DNA from: an uncultured Synechococcaceae cyanobacterium
GTDB lineage: Bacteria; Cyanobacteriota; Cyanobacteriia; PCC-6307; Cyanobiaceae
DNA length: 40,308 nucleotides
Direction: 5' to 3'
NCBI GenBank assembly: GCA_902537395.1
Contig: CACBBE010000008.1
Coordinates: forward strand, 1 to 40,308
Shown: piece after piece, positions 26,417 to 34,023 of the stretch
Numbering within the stretch: position 1 is the stretch's first letter
Layout of the letters: each line of letters begins with the position of its first letter
Notes under the pieces: generated by a model
Database searches by the model: none
Told to the model about the DNA's origin: nothing
What the model saw: only the letters and a program-made list of their open reading frames with translations
Program-made: the position numbers and the translations under genes

Positions 26417-28249
26417 ATGATAGAGACAAAAGTTATTGCAGAGATAGGAATTAATCATAATGGTGATTATGAATTAGCTAAATCACTTATCAAAGAATCA
26501 TATTTATCGGATTGCTATGGAATAAAATTTCAATACCGTAATTTAGATAGATCATATATTGATAATCAAGCTAAAGAAATAGGGGATGATCTTTTAAAAT
26601 CAGAGATCAAAAGATGTTATCTGAATACAAAACAAATATGCTCTTTAAGTGATTTCTGCAAAGAAGAGCTAGGATTAAAAGTTGGGATTAGTTTCTTTTC
26701 AGCGGAAGACATAAATGATTTTTCTGACATTAATAAATATTTTGATTTCTTCAAAGTTCCTTCCGTGGAATTCACCAATAATGAACTTATTAAGAAATTA
26801 GAAGAAACTGGGAAAAAAATAATTTTTTCAACTGGATGTCAAGATGAAAAGACAATTTTAAAACAAATAAAAAGTTTAAATCCAGACAATAGTATCTTAA
26901 TGCATTGCATAAGTAATTATCCTCTTGAAATTTACAATGCAAAACTAGGTTATCTTAAGCACCTTAAAGAAATTTGGAAGGGCGAAATAGGATATTCTTC
27001 TCATGATAAAGATTGGAAAGTTTGTATTTCAGCTTTAACTATAGGAGTTTCATATATTGAGAGGCACATTACAAAAAACAAGATGGAATTTGGACTTGAC
27101 CATAGTACTAGTTCAACCCCGGAAGAATTTAAAGAACTTTGTTATTTCGCTAAAGAATTGCCATTGGCTTTGCAGGGAGAAGAGGAGCGAGTATTAAATG
27201 CCGGCGAATTAATTAATAAACAAAATCTAGGTCGTTCTCCTTATTTAACCAAATCAGTTAAGAAGGGAGAAATTTTAAAACGAAATGACTTTGTTTGGAG
27301 GTCACCTCAGGTAGGTTTAACATACGAAAATATAGATGAATATATTTGCAAAAAATTGATAAAGTCTATTCATAAAACTCAACCTTTATGTATTCACCAT
27401 TATGAAGAAAAAAAATATACAGTATCAGAAAAAGATCATTGGTTAGAGAATAAAAAGATTTCGATTCCAGTAAGAATCCATGATGCCAAAAAAATTAAAA
27501 GAATTTTAAACGTAAAACATCATGAATTACATCTGTCTTATTCTGAAGTTTTATCAAAAGATCTATTAAATAGAGAAAATTACTTTGAAGATATTAAATA
27601 TAGCATCCATTTACCAGATTATATTGATAGTAATACAATTTTAGATCCTTTCTCTGAAGATAAAGTCACTAAAAATAAAAGCAACGAAATAATTAAAAAC
27701 TGCGTAGAACTTTCTTTAAGTCTTTTTGAATTAACTAAAAAAGAGATTCCAATTGTTGGAAGTTTTTCTACATTACATAAGTCAAAAGAATATTCAATTA
27801 ATTTAATTAATGATTTTTGTAAAAATATCTCAAATAAAAATAAATATTTCTTAGTACCTCAACTTCTACCACCAGTAGCTTGGTACTTTGGCGGATCGGT
27901 TAAGCTTGAACTTTTCAATAGTCTCGAGGACTTGAAAATTATGCAAAAAATTGAATGCGATTATTGCTTAGACATATCACATGCATTTATGTGCGGTTTT
28001 AAAGAAAAAAATTTCTTAACTTTTCTAAGCAATAACTTCAATCTAGTTAAGCATTTACATATTGCTGGAGCTGAAGGACTTGATGGAGAAGGTGAGTCAT
28101 TAAAAAAAATGACTGCTTTACAGCAAAAATTCTTAAATGAAGTAATGGATTTACCATGTATTAAAGTTATTGAAGTATGGCAAGGGCATCTGAATAATTT
28201 TATAGGCTTTAAAAAAGCACTATGTGAATTAGAGGAAATAATTCTTTAG
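26417..28249 (+). CDS. NeuB-family 3-deoxy sugar-acid synthase fused to SAF and xylose-isomerase-like TIM barrel
   Basis: 610 residues, much longer than the usual 335-360 of NeuB/SpsE. Residues 1-270: NeuB TIM barrel with EIGINHNGD, IKFQYR, FFKVPSVEFTN, STGCQDEKTI, MHCISNYP, GYSSHDKDW and ERHITKNK. About 275-345: SAF (antifreeze-like) domain, including GRSPYLTKSVKKGEIL. About 350-610: a second barrel of the xylose isomerase/AP-endonuclease-2 kind (HELHLSYSEVL, CDYCLDISHAFM, KHLHIAGAEG, KVIEVWQGH). The first part condenses PEP with a sugar to give a 3-deoxy acid; the second may isomerise or epimerise the precursor or product. The ATG at 26417 precedes the first strand directly; an in-frame TTG at 26405 exists. 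First gene of a tightly packed operon. Confidence 0.85.
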   Translation: MIETKVIAEIGINHNGDYELAKSLIKESYLSDCYGIKFQYRNLDRSYIDNQAKEIGDDLLKSEIKRCYLNTKQICSLSDFCKEELGLKVGISFFSAEDINDFSDINKYFDFFKVPSVEFTNNELIKKLEETGKKIIFSTGCQDEKTILKQIKSLNPDNSILMHCISNYPLEIYNAKLGYLKHLKEIWKGEIGYSSHDKDWKVCISALTIGVSYIERHITKNKMEFGLDHSTSSTPEEFKELCYFAKELPLALQGEEERVLNAGELINKQNLGRSPYLTKSVKKGEILKRNDFVWRSPQVGLTYENIDEYICKKLIKSIHKTQPLCIHHYEEKKYTVSEKDHWLENKKISIPVRIHDAKKIKRILNVKHHELHLSYSEVLSKDLLNRENYFEDIKYSIHLPDYIDSNTILDPFSEDKVTKNKSNEIIKNCVELSLSLFELTKKEIPIVGSFSTLHKSKEYSINLINDFCKNISNKNKYFLVPQLLPPVAWYFGGSVKLELFNSLEDLKIMQKIECDYCLDISHAFMCGFKEKNFLTFLSNNFNLVKHLHIAGAEGLDGEGESLKKMTALQQKFLNEVMDLPCIKVIEVWQGHLNNFIGFKKALCELEEIIL

Positions 28250-28271
28250 AAAATTTTAGAATTAAGCAGAC

Positions 28272-29075
28272 ATGAAAAAAGTTATTATTTACATACAATG
28301 CAGAACAGGTAGTAAAAGATTTCCTAGGAAAATATTATCTAAAATAAAAGGAAGAGACTATATAGATTTACTAGTCAAAAGAGTTAGATATACGTCAAAT
28401 GCCGACGAAGTTGTAGTTATTACCTCAGTACTAAAAGAGGATGATGAGATTGAAAAAATTTGCAAAAAATTAAAAATTCCTTTTTTCAGAGGAAGTGAGA
28501 AAGATTTACTTGATAGACACTATAAAGCGAATTTAAAATTCAGGGGGGATTATGTTGTGAAAATTCCTTCTGATTGTCCTTTCTCAGACCCTAAAATAAA
28601 TGAATCTGTAATTTCAGTTATCAAGAAATCTTCTTTAATTGAATACGCAAGTAATTATCATCCACCCACTTTTCCAGACGGATTAGATATAGAAATAGCA
28701 AAATCTAATATTCTCGAGGAAGCATGGTTAAAAGCGAAAGAATCACATGAAAGAGAACATACTTTTCCTTATATTTGGGATAATCCTGAAAAATATAATA
28801 TTTTTAATTTAACTAATAAAACTGGAAATTTGTTTAACACCCATCGATGGACATTAGACTATAACGAAGATTTGGATTTTATAAAAGCGGTTTATGATGA
28901 ATTTAATGAAGACGAAATTTTTTACTACGAAGATATTTTAGAAATAATAAGAACAAAAAAATACATTGGGGAGATAAATTCAAAGTATAATGGTGTAAAT
29001 TGGTATCGAAATGTTCCAGGCAAGCTTAAGACGGTTAAAAATTTACAAGTAAAAGTAGACCCAGAAGAAATATGA
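28272..29075 (+). CDS. SpsF-like cytidylyltransferase
   Basis: Nucleotidyltransferase of 267 residues in the SpsF/NeuA-related cytidylyltransferase family. IYIQCRTGSKRFPRKIL at residues 6-22 is the CTP-binding signature (usually R-x-G-S-x-R-x-P-x-K), followed by EVVVITSVL, FRGSEKDLLDRHY, KIPSDCPFSDP and HRWTLDYNEDL. It would activate the acid product of the preceding synthase as its CMP derivative. The stop overlaps the next start as ATGA. The family includes SpsF used in spore-coat polysaccharide loci, where the sugar is often undefined, so the exact substrate stays open. Confidence 0.86.
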   Translation: MKKVIIYIQCRTGSKRFPRKILSKIKGRDYIDLLVKRVRYTSNADEVVVITSVLKEDDEIEKICKKLKIPFFRGSEKDLLDRHYKANLKFRGDYVVKIPSDCPFSDPKINESVISVIKKSSLIEYASNYHPPTFPDGLDIEIAKSNILEEAWLKAKESHEREHTFPYIWDNPEKYNIFNLTNKTGNLFNTHRWTLDYNEDLDFIKAVYDEFNEDEIFYYEDILEIIRTKKYIGEINSKYNGVNWYRNVPGKLKTVKNLQVKVDPEEI

Positions 29076-30400
29076 AAAATAAAAAATTAACAGGACAGAA
29101 TTTGTATAAAGAGTCAAAAGATTTAATTCCAAATGGAACAAATCTATTTGGAAAAAGATCTGAACTTTATTTACCTGATAATTGGCCAGCTTATTATAAG
29201 AAAGCAAAAGGATGCAGAATTACCGATCTAGACAATAATAATTTTTATGATTTCACAATGGTTGGAATTGGCGCTAACATCTTAGGATATGCAGACAAAG
29301 AAGTTGTAAAGGCAGCAAATAAAGCTGTGCAAAATGGAAACTTAACTACCCTCAACCCTCCAGAAGATATTGAATTAGCAAAAACCCTGATTGAACTTCA
29401 TCCTTGGGCAGATATGGTTAGATATGCTCGAACCGGAGGAGAAGTTAATGCAATAGCGATAAGGATTGCAAGAGCATTTTCAAAAAAAAGTCATGTAGCT
29501 ATTTGCGGCTACCATGGTTGGCATGACTGGTACTTAAGTGCAAATTTAAAAAGCAAAGATAAATTAGATAGTCATTTACTCCCCGGATTAGATCCTTTAG
29601 GTGTCCCAAATGAAATGAAAGACTTGACTCATCCTTTTACATATGGTGATCTAAATGAATTGATTTCTATTACGAAAAAATATGAAGTGGGTACAGTAAT
29701 CTTAGAACCTCTAAGAGGAGAGAAGGTATCCAAAGATTTTCTTAATGAATTAAAAAAGTTTTGCCATAAAGAGAAAATTGTTCTTATTTTTGATGAAGTC
29801 ACTTCAGGTTTTAGGGAATATATAGGAGGCCACCACATGATTGATGGAATAAATCCTGATATTGTTTTATTTGGCAAAACAATATCAAATGGAATTCCCA
29901 TGGGAGTTGTCCTTGGTAAAAGAGAAATAATGTCGAAAGCAACCGAAACTTTTATTAGTTCAACTTATTGGACTGATAGATCAGGACCAGCAGCAGCATT
30001 GGCAACAATTAAAAAAATGAAAAAAATAAATTCTCCTAAAAAACTCAAGGAAATAGGAAAACAAATCCAGACAATATTAAAAAATGCTGCTGATGAAAAT
30101 GGATTAGAGATACAAATTTACGGATCATTATGCCTCACCAGTTTTGAATTAAAAGTAAAAGATTGGCAGAGCACACTAACCTTATATACCCAAGAAATGC
30201 TTAAATTAGGTATTCTTGCCTCTGATCGTATTTATGCAAATATAGGCCACGATAAAAGGTCACTTAGTTACTTTAAGAAGTCAATAACTAAAGTTTTCAA
30301 TATTATTAAACAATCAGAAATTAATGGGACTACTACTTCTATGCTAGAGGGGCCAATAAGGATTTCTGGATTTGGCAGAATTGGTATTAAAAATGATTAA
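29072..30400 (+). CDS. Class III PLP aminotransferase (glutamate-1-semialdehyde aminomutase-like)
   Basis: Protein of 442 residues with the class III fold: RTGGEVNAIAIRIARA near 120-135, GYHGWHDWY near 146-154, the DEVTSGFR motif with Asp241, and Schiff-base Lys269 in LFGKTISNGIPMG. The family includes HemL but the sequence diverges (HHMIDGINPD, SSTYWTDRSGPAA), and the gene lies between a sugar cytidylyltransferase and an SDR, so a sugar or sugar-acid aminotransferase is much more likely than tetrapyrrole synthesis. Overlaps both neighbours (4 and 8 bases). With the upstream synthase it points to an amino-substituted acidic sugar; the amination site is unknown. Confidence 0.83.
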   Translation: MKNKKLTGQNLYKESKDLIPNGTNLFGKRSELYLPDNWPAYYKKAKGCRITDLDNNNFYDFTMVGIGANILGYADKEVVKAANKAVQNGNLTTLNPPEDIELAKTLIELHPWADMVRYARTGGEVNAIAIRIARAFSKKSHVAICGYHGWHDWYLSANLKSKDKLDSHLLPGLDPLGVPNEMKDLTHPFTYGDLNELISITKKYEVGTVILEPLRGEKVSKDFLNELKKFCHKEKIVLIFDEVTSGFREYIGGHHMIDGINPDIVLFGKTISNGIPMGVVLGKREIMSKATETFISSTYWTDRSGPAAALATIKKMKKINSPKKLKEIGKQIQTILKNAADENGLEIQIYGSLCLTSFELKVKDWQSTLTLYTQEMLKLGILASDRIYANIGHDKRSLSYFKKSITKVFNIIKQSEINGTTTSMLEGPIRISGFGRIGIKND

Positions 30401-31073
30401 TTCCGTAATAATAACAGGTAATAAAGGTTTAATTGGTAGTTTTCTAGAGGATTTTTTACTTAAACAAAATTATGAGGTTATAGGAATCGATAAAGAAATA
30501 AATCTTTCATTAGAAAAAAATGTAAAAGATTTCATGAAAAGTAACAAGGATTCGTTTCATTTAATAAATGCCTTTGCTTTAAATGATCATATCAAAAAGA
30601 AGAGAGAAACTTATGATCCTTTAAAGTCTCCATTAAGTAATTTTCAGGATTATATGAATATAAATCTAACTTCATTGTATTCAGTATGTAGGCAATTTAT
30701 CCTAACAAGAAAACAAGGCTCCATTATAAATTTTTCATCAATTTATGGTCTTCTTTCACCAGATCCCAATATTTATAACAAAAATGCTAAGAAGGAAATT
30801 GGGTATCCAGTATCAAAGACTGGAGTAATTTCTCTATCTAATTATTTTGCCGCAAATTATGCGCCTAACTTTAGAGTAAATACTCTTGCATTGGGGGGAA
30901 TAAGTAATAAACAAGATGAAGTTTTTATTAAAAATTACTCTAAGAAAGTGCCGCTTCAGAGAATGATGAATATCAGTGAATTATTACCGGCAATATCATT
31001 TTTATTAGACCGAGAAAATACCTATATAACTGGAACAACTCTAACTATTGATGGTGGTTATTCAATAATATGA
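30393..31073 (+). CDS. Short-chain dehydrogenase/reductase
   Basis: Classical SDR of 226 residues. Cofactor motif TGNKGLIG near residues 7-14, NAFAL at the adenine-side loop, catalytic Ser in NFSSIYG, Tyr-Lys in GYPVSKTG, and the C-terminal TIDGGYS segment. It interconverts a hydroxyl and keto group using NAD(P)H, perhaps preparing the keto substrate for the neighbouring aminotransferase; it resembles the PtmA-type SDRs of flagellin sugar loci in placement. I chose the ATG at 30393, inside the aminotransferase 3' end; an in-frame TTG at 30372 would add seven residues with no family counterpart. Stop overlaps the next ATG. Confidence 0.83.
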   Translation: MINSVIITGNKGLIGSFLEDFLLKQNYEVIGIDKEINLSLEKNVKDFMKSNKDSFHLINAFALNDHIKKKRETYDPLKSPLSNFQDYMNINLTSLYSVCRQFILTRKQGSIINFSSIYGLLSPDPNIYNKNAKKEIGYPVSKTGVISLSNYFAANYAPNFRVNTLALGGISNKQDEVFIKNYSKKVPLQRMMNISELLPAISFLLDRENTYITGTTLTIDGGYSII

Positions 31074-32098
31074 AAAAAGTTTTTTGTATTTCTGGAGTAA
31101 CAGGTCAAGATGGATCATATGCAGCCGAGATCCTATTAAGAATCGGCATACCTGTTATAGGTCTTACAAGATCTATTAATTCGTCACACTTTAATATATC
31201 AAATATAAAGTCAAATAAATCATTTATATTTTTAGAGACAGATTACACTGAGAAATCCTTAAGAGACATAATAATTAAGAATCAAATAACTCATATTTTG
31301 AATTTTACAGGCCAATCATATGTGAGTAAATCATGGTTACTTATGGAAGAGACAATTAAAAGCCAATCTTTAATAGTTTCAAGAATACTAAATATAATAA
31401 AAAATTCACAATGGAAAATTAAATTAATTAATTCATGTAGTTCAGAAATTTTTATGGAATCTAAAAACAAACTAAAAGAAACAAGTATTAAATCGCCATG
31501 TAATCCTTACGGTTGTGCGCAATTATTATCTTACAATTTAATAAATGCTGTAAGAAATATATCCAATGTGTGGGCTTGTAACGCAATTTGTTTTCCGCAT
31601 GAGTCAAATAGAAGAGCAACAAACTTTTTATTTATTAAATTAATAAATCAAATTGAAAAAATACTTGAAAAAAGTCAAGACTATATCGTCATTGGGAATG
31701 ATTATGTTATCAGAGATTGGGGTTTTGCTGTCGATTATATTTATTATATGCTTTTAATGATTACAAAAGATAAGCCTCAAGATCTTTGCTTGTGTACTGG
31801 AGAAGGTAATTCAGTTAAAGAACTAGTTACCAATATAAGCGAGGCATACGGAATTGAATGCAATGGACTTATAAAATACGATGCTTCTTTATCAAGGAGT
31901 TATGAACCAGAATATATAGTTGGAGATAATTCAATGTTAATAGATTTTTTACAGATCAAGGCTCCCAAAAATATGAATGAAATGATAAGGGCAGTTGTTA
32001 GTAATCGGATACTGAATAGAGATAAAAATCTAGATAAAATAGAAGAATATTTGTCAAATCAACAATTAGAGCATTTAAAGAAAGAATTCAATAGTTGA
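31070..32098 (+). CDS. GDP-mannose 4,6-dehydratase-like SDR lacking the catalytic lysine
   Basis: Extended SDR of 342 residues related to GMD: CISGVTGQDGSYAAEILL at the N-terminus with the Gly motif at 9-15, GQSYVSKSW near 81-89 (GMD: AQSHV), and SCSSEIF near 122-128. In place of the usual Tyr-x-x-x-Lys the sequence reads NPYGCAQ, so Tyr147 is kept but the lysine position is Gln151. The later GNDYVIRDWGFAVDYIY segment fits the nucleotide-sugar-binding part. Either it has changed chemistry or it is a non-catalytic relative. Last gene of the operon (ATGA overlap with the SDR). Specific function unknown. Confidence 0.78.
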   Translation: MKKVFCISGVTGQDGSYAAEILLRIGIPVIGLTRSINSSHFNISNIKSNKSFIFLETDYTEKSLRDIIIKNQITHILNFTGQSYVSKSWLLMEETIKSQSLIVSRILNIIKNSQWKIKLINSCSSEIFMESKNKLKETSIKSPCNPYGCAQLLSYNLINAVRNISNVWACNAICFPHESNRRATNFLFIKLINQIEKILEKSQDYIVIGNDYVIRDWGFAVDYIYYMLLMITKDKPQDLCLCTGEGNSVKELVTNISEAYGIECNGLIKYDASLSRSYEPEYIVGDNSMLIDFLQIKAPKNMNEMIRAVVSNRILNRDKNLDKIEEYLSNQQLEHLKKEFNS

Positions 32099-32176
32099 AA
32101 TATTTAGTTTAATTAAATTGTTACATTCAAAATTTTATTTTTGGAATATCTAATTATTTGTTGAAAATTAATCTCA

Positions 32177-33109
32177 CTAAATTTTTCCTATATACTTTAA
32201 AGACTTATTACTGTTAAATTTATTGAATAATACTCTTTCAAGCTCGTATGGTAGATACTGTAAAATCTTCAATAAAAAATTCTTTAAAAGTCGAATTATT
32301 TTAAGTTTATAGTATTGAACTTTTTTTTCTCGTTTGATACTTTTTATTTTATTTTCATAAATTATATTATTTCTATAGATTGATTGAATTGGCTTTACAA
32401 CTTTATCGCTATTGTACTTGAGAGTCTTTTTAGCTAAAAAATAAACTTCAATCGCTTTAGAACTAACTAAAGGAGTTGGTTGATTGGTATGTCTATATTC
32501 AAATAATCTTCCTTTTCTACTATATATTCTGGAAGAGCCTTCTCTTAAATATGAGCGCATGTCTTTAAAGCCATTTGCTCCAAAGAAATCAAAGTACAAA
32601 GTAGGACTAAAAGAATAAAATCCATGATCTATAAAATTAGAAGATGGTCCTGTACTGAAGAATGAGCCTTCAGGTTTAAGCATATTACATATATTCTCGA
32701 GAGCAACTGGAGTATTAAATATGTGTTCTAGAGTTCCACTATCAATAATAACGTCATACTTCTCAAATAAATCTTTACTAACAGGATTGTTCAAATTAAG
32801 AATTATGTTTGCGCTTTCATAATTAGAAATATCTACTGCATCAACTTTATTTGCTCCAATTATTGTTAATAAAGCCTGACAGCTTAAATTTGTTGAATTT
32901 AAATTATTCCAAGATTTAATCTTATTTTCATAGTTTATATGTTCCTTTAAAGAATATTCTTTTAAATCATATTTTCGAAGTAGTTTTTTCAACTGATGAA
33001 GATTTATCCAAACGTTCTGTTGGCCTAAAGTAAGAACATTTCCTTTGATAAAGCCGGATCTTTTTTGCTCTTTTAATAAAACTTTTATATGATGAGTTGC
33101 CAACCCCAT
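32177..33109 (-). CDS. Class I SAM-dependent methyltransferase-like protein
   Basis: Protein of 310 residues. GNVLTLGQQNVW near residues 23-34 takes the place of motif I; later VDAVDISNYESANIIL, the motif IV-like YDVIIDSGTLEHIF and MLKPEGSFFSTGP follow the order of class I methyltransferases. The C-terminal 80 residues are rich in Lys/Arg and aromatic residues and may bind membrane or polyanion. Convergent with the preceding operon (78-base gap). Probably methylates a surface sugar or lipid; substrate not determinable. The 164 bases upstream contain only A/T-rich DNA with short weak inverted repeats. Confidence 0.68.
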   Translation of the reverse strand: MGLATHHIKVLLKEQKRSGFIKGNVLTLGQQNVWINLHQLKKLLRKYDLKEYSLKEHINYENKIKSWNNLNSTNLSCQALLTIIGANKVDAVDISNYESANIILNLNNPVSKDLFEKYDVIIDSGTLEHIFNTPVALENICNMLKPEGSFFSTGPSSNFIDHGFYSFSPTLYFDFFGANGFKDMRSYLREGSSRIYSRKGRLFEYRHTNQPTPLVSSKAIEVYFLAKKTLKYNSDKVVKPIQSIYRNNIIYENKIKSIKREKKVQYYKLKIIRLLKNFLLKILQYLPYELERVLFNKFNSNKSLKYIGKI

Positions 33110-33273
33110 GCAAAGGTCAAATACAATAATATAAATTATTATATACGCACTGACATTGGAAGTATAGGAGTTATCTTTATTTCTAATTCTAATTTAATAA
33201 AATCAGATAATAAGAATATTTATTTTTTTATATTTTAAGGAATTTTATACAACTATTGTATTTTACTTTTAAA

Positions 33274-33675
33274 CTAGTTTTTTTTGGATTTTTTGTTTTC
33301 TTTCCATTTAATATATCTTTCTCTTGCTTTCTCTCTAATAATTTCAATATTACTTTCAACTTTTTTCAAGTTTTCTTGTACTTTCTTACCTCCAGTCTTT
33401 TTATCTCCGCTTTTCTTGTCTCCACTTTTCTTAGCAGAGCTTTTCTTGTCTCCACTTGTCTTAGCAGAGCTTTTCTTGTCTCCACTTTTCTTAGCAGAGC
33501 TTTTCTTGTCTCCACTTTTCTTAGCAGAGCTTCCTTCTTTTGCTAATAATTCTTCGATATCATTATCAATCACTAATTTTTCAGAGAAGTTATTTATAGC
33601 CTCTGTAACTTGAGCAGATCCAAAAAATATAAAAAATATTGAAAAAAAGATGATTTTTTTAAATTTTGAAAACAT
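33274..33675 (-). CDS. Secreted lysine-rich repeat protein
   Basis: Protein of 133 residues that I do not recognise. Residues 1-26 form a convincing signal peptide: FKK basic start, the hydrophobic IIFFSIFFIFFGSA core and a small-residue cleavage region near VTEA. Residues about 51-90 are tandem decapeptides of the pattern KKSGDKKSSA (one copy with KTSGD), followed by GDKKTGGKK. The tail (VESNIEIIREKARERYIKWKENKKSKKN) is an amphipathic, highly basic helix. The overall charge is strongly positive, so binding to acidic surface glycan, DNA or the outer membrane is plausible. Two long plus-strand frames over the same repeats are shadows. Confidence 0.7.
   Translation of the reverse strand: MFSKFKKIIFFSIFFIFFGSAQVTEAINNFSEKLVIDNDIEELLAKEGSSAKKSGDKKSSAKKSGDKKSSAKTSGDKKSSAKKSGDKKSGDKKTGGKKVQENLKKVESNIEIIREKARERYIKWKENKKSKKN
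33421..33532. repeat. 30-bp direct tandem repeat, about 3.7 copies
   Basis: Units begin at 33421, 33451, 33481 and 33511 with TCCACTTTTCTTAGCAGAGC (second copy has one T-to-G change); the fourth unit is complete for 22 bases. A half unit precedes at 33406. The period is a multiple of three and encodes the decapeptide repeat of the lysine-rich protein, so copy-number changes keep the frame. There are no spacers, so it is not a CRISPR array. Confidence 0.92.
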
Positions 33676-33838
33676 AAAAAAATATTAACTTATAGCTCTA
33701 TTTTAATCTAGTTTATTAAAAATAGCATTGCTTTTAAAATATAGTAAATTCTCTGAAAGCTATCAAATTTTTATAAACTTTGATAAATCAAAAGTTATAT
33801 TTTTTCTTTTTAATTTTTTAGATAGGAAAAATTAAAGA

Positions 33839-33911
33839 TGGAGCCAAGCGGACTTGAACCGCTGACCCCCTGCATGCCATGCAGGTGCTCTACCAGCTGA
33901 GCTATGGCCCC
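33839..33911 (-). tRNA. tRNA-Ala(GGC)
   Basis: Full cloverleaf of 73 bases. Acceptor stem GGGGCCA pairs with TGGCTCC, discriminator A; D-arm GCTCAGCTGGTAGAGC; anticodon stem CCTGC/GCAGG with loop ATGGCAT, anticodon GGC; T-arm with GGTTCAAGTCC. The CCA end is not encoded. Sits between the lysine-rich protein gene and the export genes. tRNA genes frequently flank variable islands in picocyanobacteria; I saw no repeated copy of its 3' end in the window. Confidence 0.97.
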
Positions 33912-34023
33912 ATAATTATTAACAACTTACAGAATAACAGGGAATTACTCAAGAAAAATAGGATAATTTTCAAATCCCAAAAAATAATCATGTGATATTA
34001 TTTTTATAATTCCACAATATTTA

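Noticed and set aside
29629-29901. Minus-strand open frame inside the aminotransferase gene
   Set aside because: It lies wholly antisense to a gene with clear PLP motifs, and its translation shows no recognisable domain.
33421-33532. 30-bp direct repeats as a possible CRISPR array
   Set aside because: The units are directly tandem with no spacers, and they encode a protein repeat; there are no cas genes.
33256-33613. Two overlapping plus-strand frames of 96 and 109 codons rich in Leu/Phe/Ser repeats
   Set aside because: They mirror the tandem-repeat lysine-rich gene on the minus strand, which has a proper signal peptide; the plus-strand products are low-complexity shadows.
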